NCBI GenBank assembly: GCA_019057815.1
Contig: JAHLWR010000004.1
Coordinates: 62,001-126,000 of the forward strand
Source: Candidatus Heimdallarchaeota archaeon
GTDB taxonomy: Archaea > Asgardarchaeota > Heimdallarchaeia > Heimdallarchaeales > Heimdallarchaeaceae
Length of the DNA stretch: 64,000 bases
Reading direction: 5' to 3'
The translations under genes were made by a program, and so were the position numbers. This document shows, one piece after another, positions 1 through 9,443 of this stretch; the first letter of the stretch is position 1, and every line of letters starts with the position of its first letter. Below the pieces are notes generated by a model. It saw only the letters and a list, made by a program, of their open reading frames with translations. It was not told the DNA's origin and made no database searches.

Positions 1-681
1 ATTAGAGATCCAAGAAGTAAGATTGCTTTTTCAGCATTAAACGAGATAGCTATATTCCCTAATGAATCAGCTCGTTTAATGAACTATACTTTAGTAATCG
101 ATGATGATGTGCTTTACAGGTCTTGTAGAGCTGATGGTCTAATAGTATCAACAGCTTTAGGGAGCACAGGATATGCATTATCTTCAGGGGGGCCAATAGC
201 GTATGGTGATCCAGAAATATTAATTGTAATTCCAGTAAATCCACTCGATAAAGATCATAGTCCTGTTGTTGTACCAATAAATTCAGTAATTAAAATAATT
301 AATGTTGAAGCACGTTCATCGCTAGGTTTGATTCTAGATGGACAATTAAGGATCCCAATAGAAGAAGAAGTAAGTATAAGAAAATCGAACATTTCTGTAG
401 GAATAGTAAGATTTGAATCGAAAAGAAATCTAATGGCTAGACTCAGAAAAAGGCTAGTAGAACAGGATTTACGCCTTCTAGAAGGTGTTCCGCCATCAGC
501 TAAATATATTTTTAAACTACTTTTAACAGAAGGAGAGATGACACAAAAGGAATTAATCGAGAGTACGGGATTACCAAATAGAACAGTACGAAATGCACTA
601 AGAATACTGAAGGAAAAAGGGGTTATAATGCAAAGAGCTTATTTGAAAGACGCTCGTCAATCGATTTATTTTGTATCATGA
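1..681 (+). CDS. nadK: NAD kinase fused to C-terminal winged helix-turn-helix, 5' end cut by window
   Basis: NAD kinase phosphorylates NAD to NADP with ATP in the cytoplasm. The frame is open from base 1, so the true start is upstream; the first in-window ATG at 79 lies inside the kinase fold. Visible family motifs are the asparagine-glutamate pair in ALNEIAIFPNE and the glycine-rich GSTGYALSSGGPI loop, followed by the beta-strand core ending near the ILDGQ segment. After the kinase, from about base 450, comes a roughly 65-residue segment (EGEMTQKELIESTGLPNRTVRNAL, then a wing) that reads as a MarR/ArsR-type winged helix. Such a domain is not part of a standard NAD kinase, so this is a fusion and could couple NADP supply to DNA binding. 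Kinase assignment is firm; the regulatory role is inference. Confidence 0.88.
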   Translation: MRDPRSKIAFSALNEIAIFPNESARLMNYTLVIDDDVLYRSCRADGLIVSTALGSTGYALSSGGPIAYGDPEILIVIPVNPLDKDHSPVVVPINSVIKIINVEARSSLGLILDGQLRIPIEEEVSIRKSNISVGIVRFESKRNLMARLRKRLVEQDLRLLEGVPPSAKYIFKLLLTEGEMTQKELIESTGLPNRTVRNALRILKEKGVIMQRAYLKDARQSIYFVS

Positions 682-904
682 GTTCATTTAAGTAAAAAAG
701 TAAAAAAAGTGATTTAGTATTTCTAGAACTATACTAAAAAGGTGGAAAAGAAACCATCTAGATCTTCTTTGATATAATACTTATATAAGTCGATGTTTGA
801 TTCTCACGAAAATTTTTCTGCATTCAACAAGATAGAATTTATTTTAAAACAAAACCATTGTGGCTAAGAGTATATAAGAATAAAAAAGAAGGAATAGCTG
901 TTAC
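682..904. other. Intergenic tail of NosD-like gene 1
   Basis: No gene is seen here. From about 760 onward, read on the minus strand, the sequence is the 3' flank of the NosD-like gene at 905-2908 and is clearly homologous to the 3' flank of NosD-like gene 2 (20319-20477). Similarity stops at an AGATCT in both copies (760-765 and 20472-20477). Confidence 0.6.
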
Positions 905-2908
905 TTATTCTATTTTTAGTCTTTTTCGAGAGAGTAATATTAGGAGTAGCAAAGGAACTACTACTATTAATAGAGTAAATGTGAAAAATATTTGAGTTTC
1001 ATCTGTAGAATATTCGACAGGTTCGTCAAGAGGGTAAAGATCGAATGAACTTGCAGAACCATAAATAGAATAATTACCTATCCCTGACCAATCTGACCAA
1101 AAATTGCCTTCTGAAGTTTCAGTATCATACCATGTATTGTTTGTTCCAGAATCATGTGCTTGGGAAGTTCTTCCTAGATTATTGTCTACAAAGGTATTAT
1201 GGTGAATGATGTTATTATCAGAATCAGACAAGGAGTCGACACCATAGCGTTCATTTTCTTGTAGAAGATTGTAAGTAACGACACAAAAATCAGAAGACGC
1301 AAGAAAGATGCCATATCTGTTATTATTGCAACTGTTGTTTAAAATAGTGGAACTCCCAGAATAGTGAAGCTTGATGCCTATGTAGTTGTTGTTACACGTG
1401 TTGTTTTCAACCTTCGCACTCCCAGAAGAGTAAAGAGAGATGCCGTTCCAGTAGTTGTTGTTGCATGTGTTGTTTACAATAACTGAATATGTACAGTAGT
1501 AGAGAAATAAACCAGTTGTAGCGTGATTTAATATTTGGTCACGTACTGTCACACTAGTACAGTTGACTAACATCAGCTGCCCATAGACTGGTTCAGCAAT
1601 TATTGTAGAGTCAAGGTTTATGTAAAAACCTATTTTTTTCCCATTCACCCAATTATTCTCGACAGTATACGATAGATAAGCATCAATGGTATATTCCCTT
1701 ATCTCTAAGCCACAATTAGTAAAAGTGTTGTTTGCCACAGTAGCTCTACCAGAAAGCCAAAGAGAGATGCCCTCGTCATTGTTGTTGCACGTGTTGTTGA
1801 TGATAGTAGAACTACCAGAATTCTTAAGCCTGATGCCTTTCCAGTTGTTATTGCACATGTTGCTTATCACCGTCACACTCACAGAATCCTCAAGCCAGAT
1901 GCCTTCGTTATTGTTGTTTTCGCACGAGTTGCTTATCACCGTAGAATTACCAGAAGACTCAAGATAGATACCACCGTACCTGTTGTTGCTGCAAGTATTG
2001 TTAACAATAGTGGAATTACCAGAAGACTCAAGATGGATGCTATAGTGGTTATTACTGCATGTATTGTTAATAATAACTGAATATGTACAGTAGTAGAGAA
2101 ATAAACCAGTTGTAGCGTGATTTAATATTTGGTCACGTACTGTCACACTAGTACAGTTGACTAACATCAGCTGCCCATAGACTGGTTCAGCAATTATTGT
2201 AGAGTCAAGGTTTATGTAAAAACCTATTTTTTTCCCATTCACCCAATTATTCTCGACAGTATACGATAAGTAAGCATCAACTGTACTTTCGCTTATATAT
2301 AAACCACAATTAGAAAAAGTGTTGTTTACCACCGTCGAACTCCCAGAATACCTAAGCCAGATGCCATGTCTGTTATTATTGCTACATGTGTTGTTGGTCA
2401 CTGTCGAACTCCCAGAATCCTCAAGCACGATGCCATAATCGCCATTATTGTTGCACGTGTTGTTGGTAACAGTAGAATAATTAGAATCGCGAAACTTGAT
2501 GCCTTCATAGATATTGTTGTTGCACGTGTTGTTAATGATAGTTGCTGTCTTATCAGCTACATTTCTGATACAAATACCATAATATGCGTCAACATAGCAA
2601 TTACGAACAATGAAATATTTAGTTGTAGCTCTAATATAAATACCATAGCGACTAGTTGTTGTGATCTTGTAACCATCAATAAGATAAGGGTTCTCAACTG
2701 TTCCTGTTCCGGGAAAAACCAAAAAATCACTATCAGAAGTAATGGATATAGGATCATGTGGTGTTAATGAGGAGTAAGTTGGTGGGTTGTAAGAAACAGT
2801 TGTAGAACTTACTCTTATACCAGAGAATATACTTATTCCAACAATTAATAGTGAAACACATAAAACTCCTCTAATTGAGACTTTAGATTGTTTTGATGAC
2901 CTTTTCAT
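905..2908 (-). CDS. Secreted NosD-like right-handed beta-helix protein (copy 1)
   Basis: Probably a surface protein with a parallel beta-helix of the NosD/PbH1 type. The chosen ATG (MKRSSKQSK) matches the start conserved in the two paralogues; an upstream in-frame start at 2923 would add five residues. An N-terminal signal segment (VLCVSLLIVGISIFSGI) is followed by many 20-25-residue coils built on NNTCNNN and SGSSTV, then the segment NIIHHNTFVDNN, a FWSDWSG motif, a stretch rich in acidic and polar residues, and a C-terminal membrane helix with a basic tail (LLLLILLSRKRLKIE). It should therefore be displayed on the outer face of the membrane. Two internal blocks of about 70 residues are almost identical (see repeat). 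Sugar or glycan binding is possible but not shown. Confidence 0.8.
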   Translation of the reverse strand: MKRSSKQSKVSIRGVLCVSLLIVGISIFSGIRVSSTTVSYNPPTYSSLTPHDPISITSDSDFLVFPGTGTVENPYLIDGYKITTTSRYGIYIRATTKYFIVRNCYVDAYYGICIRNVADKTATIINNTCNNNIYEGIKFRDSNYSTVTNNTCNNNGDYGIVLEDSGSSTVTNNTCSNNNRHGIWLRYSGSSTVVNNTFSNCGLYISESTVDAYLSYTVENNWVNGKKIGFYINLDSTIIAEPVYGQLMLVNCTSVTVRDQILNHATTGLFLYYCTYSVIINNTCSNNHYSIHLESSGNSTIVNNTCSNNRYGGIYLESSGNSTVISNSCENNNNEGIWLEDSVSVTVISNMCNNNWKGIRLKNSGSSTIINNTCNNNDEGISLWLSGRATVANNTFTNCGLEIREYTIDAYLSYTVENNWVNGKKIGFYINLDSTIIAEPVYGQLMLVNCTSVTVRDQILNHATTGLFLYYCTYSVIVNNTCNNNYWNGISLYSSGSAKVENNTCNNNYIGIKLHYSGSSTILNNSCNNNRYGIFLASSDFCVVTYNLLQENERYGVDSLSDSDNNIIHHNTFVDNNLGRTSQAHDSGTNNTWYDTETSEGNFWSDWSGIGNYSIYGSASSFDLYPLDEPVEYSTDETQIFFTFTLLIVVVPLLLLILLSRKRLKIE
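1478..1686 (-). repeat. Internal direct repeat, unit A (copy in NosD-like gene 1)
   Basis: About 209 bp nearly identical to 2072-2280, offset 594 bp (exactly 198 codons), so the reading frame is kept. I see only one or two differences by eye. It encodes the block ending in a run like VENNWVNGKKIGFYINLDST. Confidence 0.85.
2072..2280 (-). repeat. Internal direct repeat, unit B (copy in NosD-like gene 1)
   Basis: Second copy of the 209-bp block described at 1478-1686. The equivalent block in NosD-like gene 2 occurs once and is more diverged, so the duplication in gene 1 is recent or has been homogenised by gene conversion. Confidence 0.85.
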
Positions 2909-3245
2909 AGTTTCACCTATCAAGATAATAAAATCATGTTATATTATATTTTATGAATTTTAACTCTTTCGCTCTGGAAATGACACTTCCTTTTCTCTCA
3001 ACTTACTAAAATAAAGTCGAAGTTTTAAAACTATAAAATTGTATTTAAAGAAAGTATAATTTTCATACTGAATCTCAGCTACTAGAGAATTGGTTTCTGT
3101 AAATCAGATTTTTTCTTATTTGCGTTCGAATTTTTCGTAAGTAGCTTTAAATATGATAAGCCATTCTTGTTTTTTTGGGAAAAGACTTAGATAAGTATCA
3201 AAATGTATTTGTCTATAGTAAAAAGAGTCGCGAGAAGTGAATAGA
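2909..3245. promoter_or_regulatory. Divergent promoter region between NosD-like gene 1 and the giant-protein operon
   Basis: This 337-bp gap separates divergent genes. The side next to the NosD-like gene matches the 5' flank of NosD-like gene 2. A TATA-like TTTAAATAT lies at 3146-3154 on the plus strand; it is a candidate for the operon promoter but would imply a leader of about 70 bases. No other structure stands out. Confidence 0.35.
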
Positions 3246-6200
3246 ATGATATGTAAAAAGAAAATTATGGCAGTTTTAGCTGTTTTTTTGTTAATGTTGA
3301 ATATTTCGACAGTTTATACTAGTGCGCACGCAGTAAGCAATCAAACTGAATTTTTGTTATATGCTAATCCTGGAGATATGTTGACTAAAAAAATTGGGAT
3401 AATATATGATCCTTTTAACCAAATAACAGAAGAAGTTGCAAAATCGATTTATGAAACTATAGATGTATTCTACTCTAAAGTAGAGCTAGTTCAAGTTTTC
3501 AATCATAATTCATTTGTAGAAGCGTTTTACACAGATTATTGGATTATGATTTATGTCTTTCACTCATCTCTAGAAGGAATAGAATATGGAGGTTGGACTC
3601 TATCATGGAAAGATTTGTCATGGTATTATGATGCTTATTCTGAACGCAAGCACATAGGAGTTTTTGGTAACGCATACCAATTACCAAATTATGAAATTGC
3701 TGAAAACTGCTATTTTGAGAAAGTAGAAGTATTAGAAGCACGTTTAGGATATTTACATGCAGTATGGTCACTTTCAGAGATTTTTTCACAAGAAGCTGAT
3801 CCACTTTATAGAGAGATAGGAGACAGATTCAAGCTTGTAGCGGTGAAATACTTTGGTGATGAAATGGAATCTTTAATTCAATCAGAAATTGATCCAAAAT
3901 ATGGTTTAGGAGAAGTTGACCCTGCAAAAGCAAAAGCAAGGCTTGAAGACAGTCTGAAAGACCATCCTACAAGGCTAAACAAAGTTCACCCAATTACTGG
4001 AGAATTATTAGATCCAACCAAAAAGATTGATGGTTTTAATCCTGTTATAGATATTACACCTGAGCTTCAAGTAGATCCTGGAGATGTAGTTCTTGGTGAC
4101 TTTCCAGACTTATCTTCTATTACTGGAGCAGCAGGTGATGTAATAAATATCATTTTAGGTATCATAGGTGTTGAAATCCCTGATGGCGTTATCACAATGG
4201 CAGGAAGCTACGCTAGTGAAATATCAAATATAATCAAACAAATTCCTAAAGTTATAGGGCTTATTAGGGATCCTAGTGCAAGCACAGCTATTGAAATATT
4301 TCTGGACATATTGGAATCAGCTTTTCCCTCTTTAATTCAATATAAACCATTCTTTGAGATCGCGGCTCAAGCAATTTTTGCAGTTAGAGAAGGTCCAACA
4401 GCTTTACTAGGATTAGTAGATGATTTGTTACTATTCATTGTTCCTGAAAGCGCAAGGGATTTCGTTGAAACAGCAACAGATGCACTAAACCTTACTCAAG
4501 ACTTCTTTGATGAATTAGTGAACCATGAAAACAAAGGTTCTTTCATCATGAGTTATCTGAATAAGCAACTTATGTATACTCTCATAGAAACAGCTATTGA
4601 GACGCTGGGAATTGGAGACGTTCAAGAAACAACCTCTATGATAACCCAGATGATTCAAGTAGGAATCGACCTGATATCTAATAAGAACATAACTCATATC
4701 GTTACAGATGTTCTTCCTACTTTAGTAAAAAGTCTTCTAGGTGGGTCACTTGATTCAACAGGTGAGAAGATACTTGATATAATCACATCAGCATTAGGAA
4801 TGGGACTAGGAGCAGCTGGTGTCATTGATTTAGATTTTAAGGATGGCTTTATTAACATTCTAAAGGCTATATGGCCAGATATCAATGAAAAAGCTCCTGA
4901 AATTAAGGGAAAAATTGATGAAGTTATTGATATAGTAAAGCAAATAGTAGAAGGAGAAACATCATTACCCAGTTTTACTACGGTTAAAAATCAAATAGTT
5001 GGAATCTTAACAAATGTAGATTCATATTCATCCCTATTTGATTTAAATGAGAATCAAAAACAAGTTGTTGGAGAAGCTATAACTCTTGTCTTAGGACTTC
5101 TCAACGGAAACTTCGACACATCAGGTTCTAATTTTATCTCAGTAGTGGATGGTATTTTGGATCATTTCACTGGTTTTGATACAGGAGTAAAAGAAATCAT
5201 AACTAAGACTCTTGAACTAACGTCATCATTAATCGCTTTTATTTCCGATATTGATGGATTTAAAACATATGTTAAAGGATCAGTCACTAATTTCCTATCA
5301 GATTATGACAATGTAGGTAAATTAATATCAACTGTTGTTGGAGCAGTTCTAGATGATCATGGACCTGATCCTCAAGTTTTACAACAGATTGGAAATGTCG
5401 TAGGATTAATTATTAATCTAATAAAAGACGGAGCAGACTTTTCTGTACAAAACATTATACAAGCAATCGTTGGTGTAGCGAGTGCAGCATTAACTAAACT
5501 TGATGTCAATATACCTTTTTCAGTCATTGAAAATATTTTCAACTTAATGTTTTCTGGTTTACCGGAATTTGACAATGTGCAAGATGTTGTTAACACCATT
5601 ATGGATGTAATAGAACCGTTAGTTCCAAGTGAAATTAAAGATATTATTGATACTGTTCTAACGTTTTTAGGTTCATCTAGGCAGTTATATACAGATAGTT
5701 TGAAATGGATCATTAACCAGTTAGTAGGCTTTGTAGCAGGGAAGATAGCAGATTTGCTGAATACACTTACAAACAAACTGAACGAATTCGTTGAATCAAT
5801 TGGAGATTTAGTGAGCTATGATGCAGATTTCAATGTGGAATTTGGAGGTTTCTCAGCCTTTACAATGAATGTATTTTTCTCCTTATCTCCAGGATTTTCG
5901 ATAAATAGTGATGCAATACAAGAACTAATAACAGATTTAGTTTTCCAGGGATCAGATGCTTTAAGTGGAGATAACCTAGGTAAACTTTTCAAAACAATAT
6001 TAAAATCGGTTTCAATTATACCGTTGTTCAAAGCAGGAGTAACAGTAAGCTCTGGAAATTCTGGAAAGAATGATTTAATGAAGACGCTGCTGGATATGCT
6101 AGGTCTTGAACTATCGTTTTCTGGGTCAGCAGGACTAACTTTACAATTGCTGAAAATAGAGAGTGGTAGAATAAGTACGAGTGATTTCTTCAAAGTTATA

Positions 6201-9200
6201 GAGTTCTTCTTCAGATTTGAAATAACTGTGTCAAAGAAAATTCCACTATTAGAGTTCTTAGGGCCTGGAGGATCTGCTCTAGCGAAAGTAGCAGAATTCT
6301 TAGGTTTAGGAGGAATATATCTTGTTATATCATTCTTCCTGAGTGTAGAAATCGTAAGAAGAGTAGAGACTACGTTTCAAGAAGCTGCGGATATTCTAAC
6401 TGTTATTATAGGTTTGAGTGTCATGATAGTAATAGATATCAATCTAGTGATAGTAGGAATTAAGATTACTTTAGGTTTTGTAGTAACGTTATCATTTATT
6501 CAAGATTTCGCGGCAGGGGCGCCGTTACAAGTGATTCTTGAAATCTCTTTCATAGTGACAGTGAAACTAACGTTCTTATTCTTAAGTTGGGGTAAGACTG
6601 TAGAATGGGGACCAAACCCAATTTATCTAGCAGGAGGACAAGATGATCCGGAAACGAAGGATGAGATGATGGGAGTCGACTCGGACGGGGACGGGCTTCC
6701 TGATTCATATGAAATAATGGTACCAGGTTTAAGACCAGATTTAGCTGATTCAGACGGTGATGGACTAACTGATAAATTTGAAATCAAGCATACAGGTACA
6801 AATCCAATACTTGCAGATACGGATGGAGATGGCTTAGATGACGGTTTTGAGCATTCTGTCTGTAAAACTAATCCTCTAGCACCTGATTCAGATTATGATG
6901 GATTGGATGATTATCAAGAAGTAGTTATTATAGGAACAGACCCTAATAATATCGATACAGACGGAGATGGTCTAGATGACTATTATGAAGTAAATACCAA
7001 GTGGAATATGACTGGAATAACAAGGAGTGTACATTCTGTTACTATTGGAGGAGTGGAATATTTCGATCATACAGATCCTCTAGTCGCTGATACAGATCAA
7101 GATGGGCTGTTAGACGGTCAAGAAGGACCATTTGGAGGATATTATGGTCCTGAACTTTATAGTGATGATTTCCCAGACCAACCTCCAATATTCTTCAACG
7201 AAGGATATACTCATCCACTAGACAATGATACAGATGATGATAGTTACCAGCAACTATGCAATGGAACAATTTCACCTTTACGCATGTATTTGATAGATAT
7301 GACAGATAGAGTTGAAATCGAAGGACAATGGGTAATATTCTTGGAAGATGATGAACTAATCCCAAGATTAGTAAGAACCAACCCCACTAACCCAGATTCT
7401 GATGGTGATACGGGAATACAAAGTCCAGATTGGAGAGGAGATGCATGTCCACCGCACTGGTTCCTGAGGTCAGATGGTTACGAATTGTGGCTAGACCCCC
7501 CAACAGACCCGAATGATGGAGATTCAGACGATGATGGTCTTATTGATGGATTGGAAGGATACGGTAACCCCGAAACTAATCATACTGATCCAAACAACCC
7601 AGATACAGACGGAGATGGTCTAGGGGACCTTCAAGAAATAATTCTAGGAACTGATCCACTAAATCCAGATTCTGACGGAGATGGGGTACTTGATGGAGAT
7701 GAATTCTTCAAGTATGGAACTAATCCTGCTTGGGAAGACACTGATTTTGATGGATTATTAGACGGAGAAGAACTCTTTCTCTATCACACAAACCCTCTAG
7801 ACCCGGACTCCGACGGGGACGGGTTGACAGACGGTTTAGAAGTGCTGTATTATGACACCGACCCTATGGATGAAGATCAAGATAATGACGGTCTGACAGA
7901 TTGGGAGGAGTTATTTGTCTTCTATACGTCACCGCGTATGTATGATACAGATGGAGACGGTCTTTCCGATTATGAGGAAGTCGCTATTTATTTGACCGAT
8001 CCCCTAAAATGGGATAGTGATAATGACACTATTTGGTATCTAAACGAATTTGGTGAATATACTTTTGAAATGTCAGATGGTCAAGAAGTGAAACTTTATG
8101 GTACTAACCCCCTATCCTCTGATACTGATGGTGATGGTATTTATGATAGTTATGAACTCTATTTAGGTTCAGGGTTAATTCCTGATTTTGAACCTGTACT
8201 TCTTGATCCGAATTCAAACGATACGGACTCAGATGGAATTATTGACTTCCACGAATACCAAATTACAAATGTGTCAAACATAATCCATCCTTACATTAGT
8301 TTCGTTATCATTACACCTTTTAACACCTCAGTTGTAAATCCTGATACGGACGGAGACGGGTTACTGGACGGTGAAGAGCTTTATGGTTACGAAGTTGGAT
8401 ATTCTAGACCTTGGGTTTCAAGCAATTTAGTACGTAGCCTTCCTAATAATAACGATTCAGATGGAGATGGTTTGACTGATTATGAGGAGATAGTGGTGTT
8501 TGAAACAGATCCGAATACAGATGACACAGATGGCGATTTTCTTTCTGATTATGATGAAGTTAAGACATTTGTTTATCCTCAACATCATGATTACAATGGT
8601 GATCCAGGTGTTGCTTTAGATCCATTTAATCCCGATGTAGATGGTGATATGTTACCGGATGGATCAGAAATCTTACTTTACGGATCAGATCCGACGATTG
8701 CTGATGAAGATGATAATGGTGTTTTAGATGGTTACGAAAAAGACTTTGATTTTGATGGTTTAGAAGATGGTTACGAGTTCTTCAAATATAAGACTTGGGC
8801 TATTGCTGGTGGAGGAGTTACTCAAGCAGATTCTGATCGAGATGGTCTTTCAGATGGTCAAGAAGTCTATATGTTTGGAACCAATTGTACTTATTGGGAT
8901 ACAGACAATGACACCTATTCTGACGGGCTTGAAGTGATGTTGGGACTTGATCCATTAACATTTACAACCTTTGAGGAATTTCAAGCAGCAATGGATGTTA
9001 TAGAACGTGGTATTGTGGTTATCTCACCAATACAAGGCGGAGTTTATGCTGAAGGTAATCATACTTTCATTGTCTACAATGGTTCTGAAGTCTTAGATAT
9101 CACTTATCAATTAAACAAAGATGATGAGGGATTTGAAGAAAACTATACAATGTCTTTCACTACCGAAACAGGAACTTGGATGAGTGGAACCTACTATACT

Positions 9201-9443
9201 ACAGGAATATCTCTGAAAAAAGGGGAGTATGAAGTTATGTTCTATGTCCATCATTGGGATGACAGCTATACAACCGTCAATCGCTCATTCTCTGTTGCAG
9301 TAGTAGAAGGTTTGACGAACTTCGAGCTTGTTATGATTGGAGTAGGTGGAGGAGCAGCAGCGGGAGCAGCAGGTACATTGGTGTACTATATGGCTCGAGC
9401 TGGTAAATTTAGCTGGCTTAAGGGCTTGTTTGGAGGTGCATGA
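3246..9443 (+). CDS. Giant secreted protein with helical N-terminal half and thrombospondin type 3-like calcium repeats
   Basis: A protein of about 2065 aa (2068 if GTG 3237 is used). ATG 3246 gives a good signal peptide (MAVLAVFLLMLNISTVYTSAHA). Residues about 100-1100 are long alternating hydrophobic/polar stretches with no family I recognise. From residue about 1140 to 1920 there are more than twenty DSDGDGLPD-type repeats (DxDxDGxxD), the calcium-binding loops of thrombospondin type 3 repeats. A short beta-rich domain follows and then a C-terminal membrane helix (GGGAAAGAAGTLVYYMA). The expected topology is a calcium-stiffened stalk projecting outward, held by the C-terminal anchor. Its stop overlaps the next giant gene by ATGA, so the two proteins are probably made together and may form one surface structure. 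A role as S-layer or adhesin is inference. Confidence 0.85.
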   Translation: MICKKKIMAVLAVFLLMLNISTVYTSAHAVSNQTEFLLYANPGDMLTKKIGIIYDPFNQITEEVAKSIYETIDVFYSKVELVQVFNHNSFVEAFYTDYWIMIYVFHSSLEGIEYGGWTLSWKDLSWYYDAYSERKHIGVFGNAYQLPNYEIAENCYFEKVEVLEARLGYLHAVWSLSEIFSQEADPLYREIGDRFKLVAVKYFGDEMESLIQSEIDPKYGLGEVDPAKAKARLEDSLKDHPTRLNKVHPITGELLDPTKKIDGFNPVIDITPELQVDPGDVVLGDFPDLSSITGAAGDVINIILGIIGVEIPDGVITMAGSYASEISNIIKQIPKVIGLIRDPSASTAIEIFLDILESAFPSLIQYKPFFEIAAQAIFAVREGPTALLGLVDDLLLFIVPESARDFVETATDALNLTQDFFDELVNHENKGSFIMSYLNKQLMYTLIETAIETLGIGDVQETTSMITQMIQVGIDLISNKNITHIVTDVLPTLVKSLLGGSLDSTGEKILDIITSALGMGLGAAGVIDLDFKDGFINILKAIWPDINEKAPEIKGKIDEVIDIVKQIVEGETSLPSFTTVKNQIVGILTNVDSYSSLFDLNENQKQVVGEAITLVLGLLNGNFDTSGSNFISVVDGILDHFTGFDTGVKEIITKTLELTSSLIAFISDIDGFKTYVKGSVTNFLSDYDNVGKLISTVVGAVLDDHGPDPQVLQQIGNVVGLIINLIKDGADFSVQNIIQAIVGVASAALTKLDVNIPFSVIENIFNLMFSGLPEFDNVQDVVNTIMDVIEPLVPSEIKDIIDTVLTFLGSSRQLYTDSLKWIINQLVGFVAGKIADLLNTLTNKLNEFVESIGDLVSYDADFNVEFGGFSAFTMNVFFSLSPGFSINSDAIQELITDLVFQGSDALSGDNLGKLFKTILKSVSIIPLFKAGVTVSSGNSGKNDLMKTLLDMLGLELSFSGSAGLTLQLLKIESGRISTSDFFKVIEFFFRFEITVSKKIPLLEFLGPGGSALAKVAEFLGLGGIYLVISFFLSVEIVRRVETTFQEAADILTVIIGLSVMIVIDINLVIVGIKITLGFVVTLSFIQDFAAGAPLQVILEISFIVTVKLTFLFLSWGKTVEWGPNPIYLAGGQDDPETKDEMMGVDSDGDGLPDSYEIMVPGLRPDLADSDGDGLTDKFEIKHTGTNPILADTDGDGLDDGFEHSVCKTNPLAPDSDYDGLDDYQEVVIIGTDPNNIDTDGDGLDDYYEVNTKWNMTGITRSVHSVTIGGVEYFDHTDPLVADTDQDGLLDGQEGPFGGYYGPELYSDDFPDQPPIFFNEGYTHPLDNDTDDDSYQQLCNGTISPLRMYLIDMTDRVEIEGQWVIFLEDDELIPRLVRTNPTNPDSDGDTGIQSPDWRGDACPPHWFLRSDGYELWLDPPTDPNDGDSDDDGLIDGLEGYGNPETNHTDPNNPDTDGDGLGDLQEIILGTDPLNPDSDGDGVLDGDEFFKYGTNPAWEDTDFDGLLDGEELFLYHTNPLDPDSDGDGLTDGLEVLYYDTDPMDEDQDNDGLTDWEELFVFYTSPRMYDTDGDGLSDYEEVAIYLTDPLKWDSDNDTIWYLNEFGEYTFEMSDGQEVKLYGTNPLSSDTDGDGIYDSYELYLGSGLIPDFEPVLLDPNSNDTDSDGIIDFHEYQITNVSNIIHPYISFVIITPFNTSVVNPDTDGDGLLDGEELYGYEVGYSRPWVSSNLVRSLPNNNDSDGDGLTDYEEIVVFETDPNTDDTDGDFLSDYDEVKTFVYPQHHDYNGDPGVALDPFNPDVDGDMLPDGSEILLYGSDPTIADEDDNGVLDGYEKDFDFDGLEDGYEFFKYKTWAIAGGGVTQADSDRDGLSDGQEVYMFGTNCTYWDTDNDTYSDGLEVMLGLDPLTFTTFEEFQAAMDVIERGIVVISPIQGGVYAEGNHTFIVYNGSEVLDITYQLNKDDEGFEENYTMSFTTETGTWMSGTYYTTGISLKKGEYEVMFYVHHWDDSYTTVNRSFSVAVVEGLTNFELVMIGVGGGAAAGAAGTLVYYMARAGKFSWLKGLFGGA

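Larger units (their letters stand above)
760..2950 (-). repeat. Inverted duplication unit 1 (NosD-like gene plus flanks)
   Basis: The unit includes the NosD-like gene, its 5' flank (ATAACATGATTTTAT followed by ATCTTG) and about 145 bp of 3' flank. It matches 18418-20477 in opposite orientation. The flanks are similar as well as the coding part, so this is a duplicated DNA segment rather than only related proteins. Confidence 0.7.

Noticed and set aside
1686-2767. Long frames on the plus strand opposite NosD-like gene 1
   Set aside because: They are antisense shadows of the beta-helix repeats; composition is driven by the NNTCNNN codons on the coding strand.
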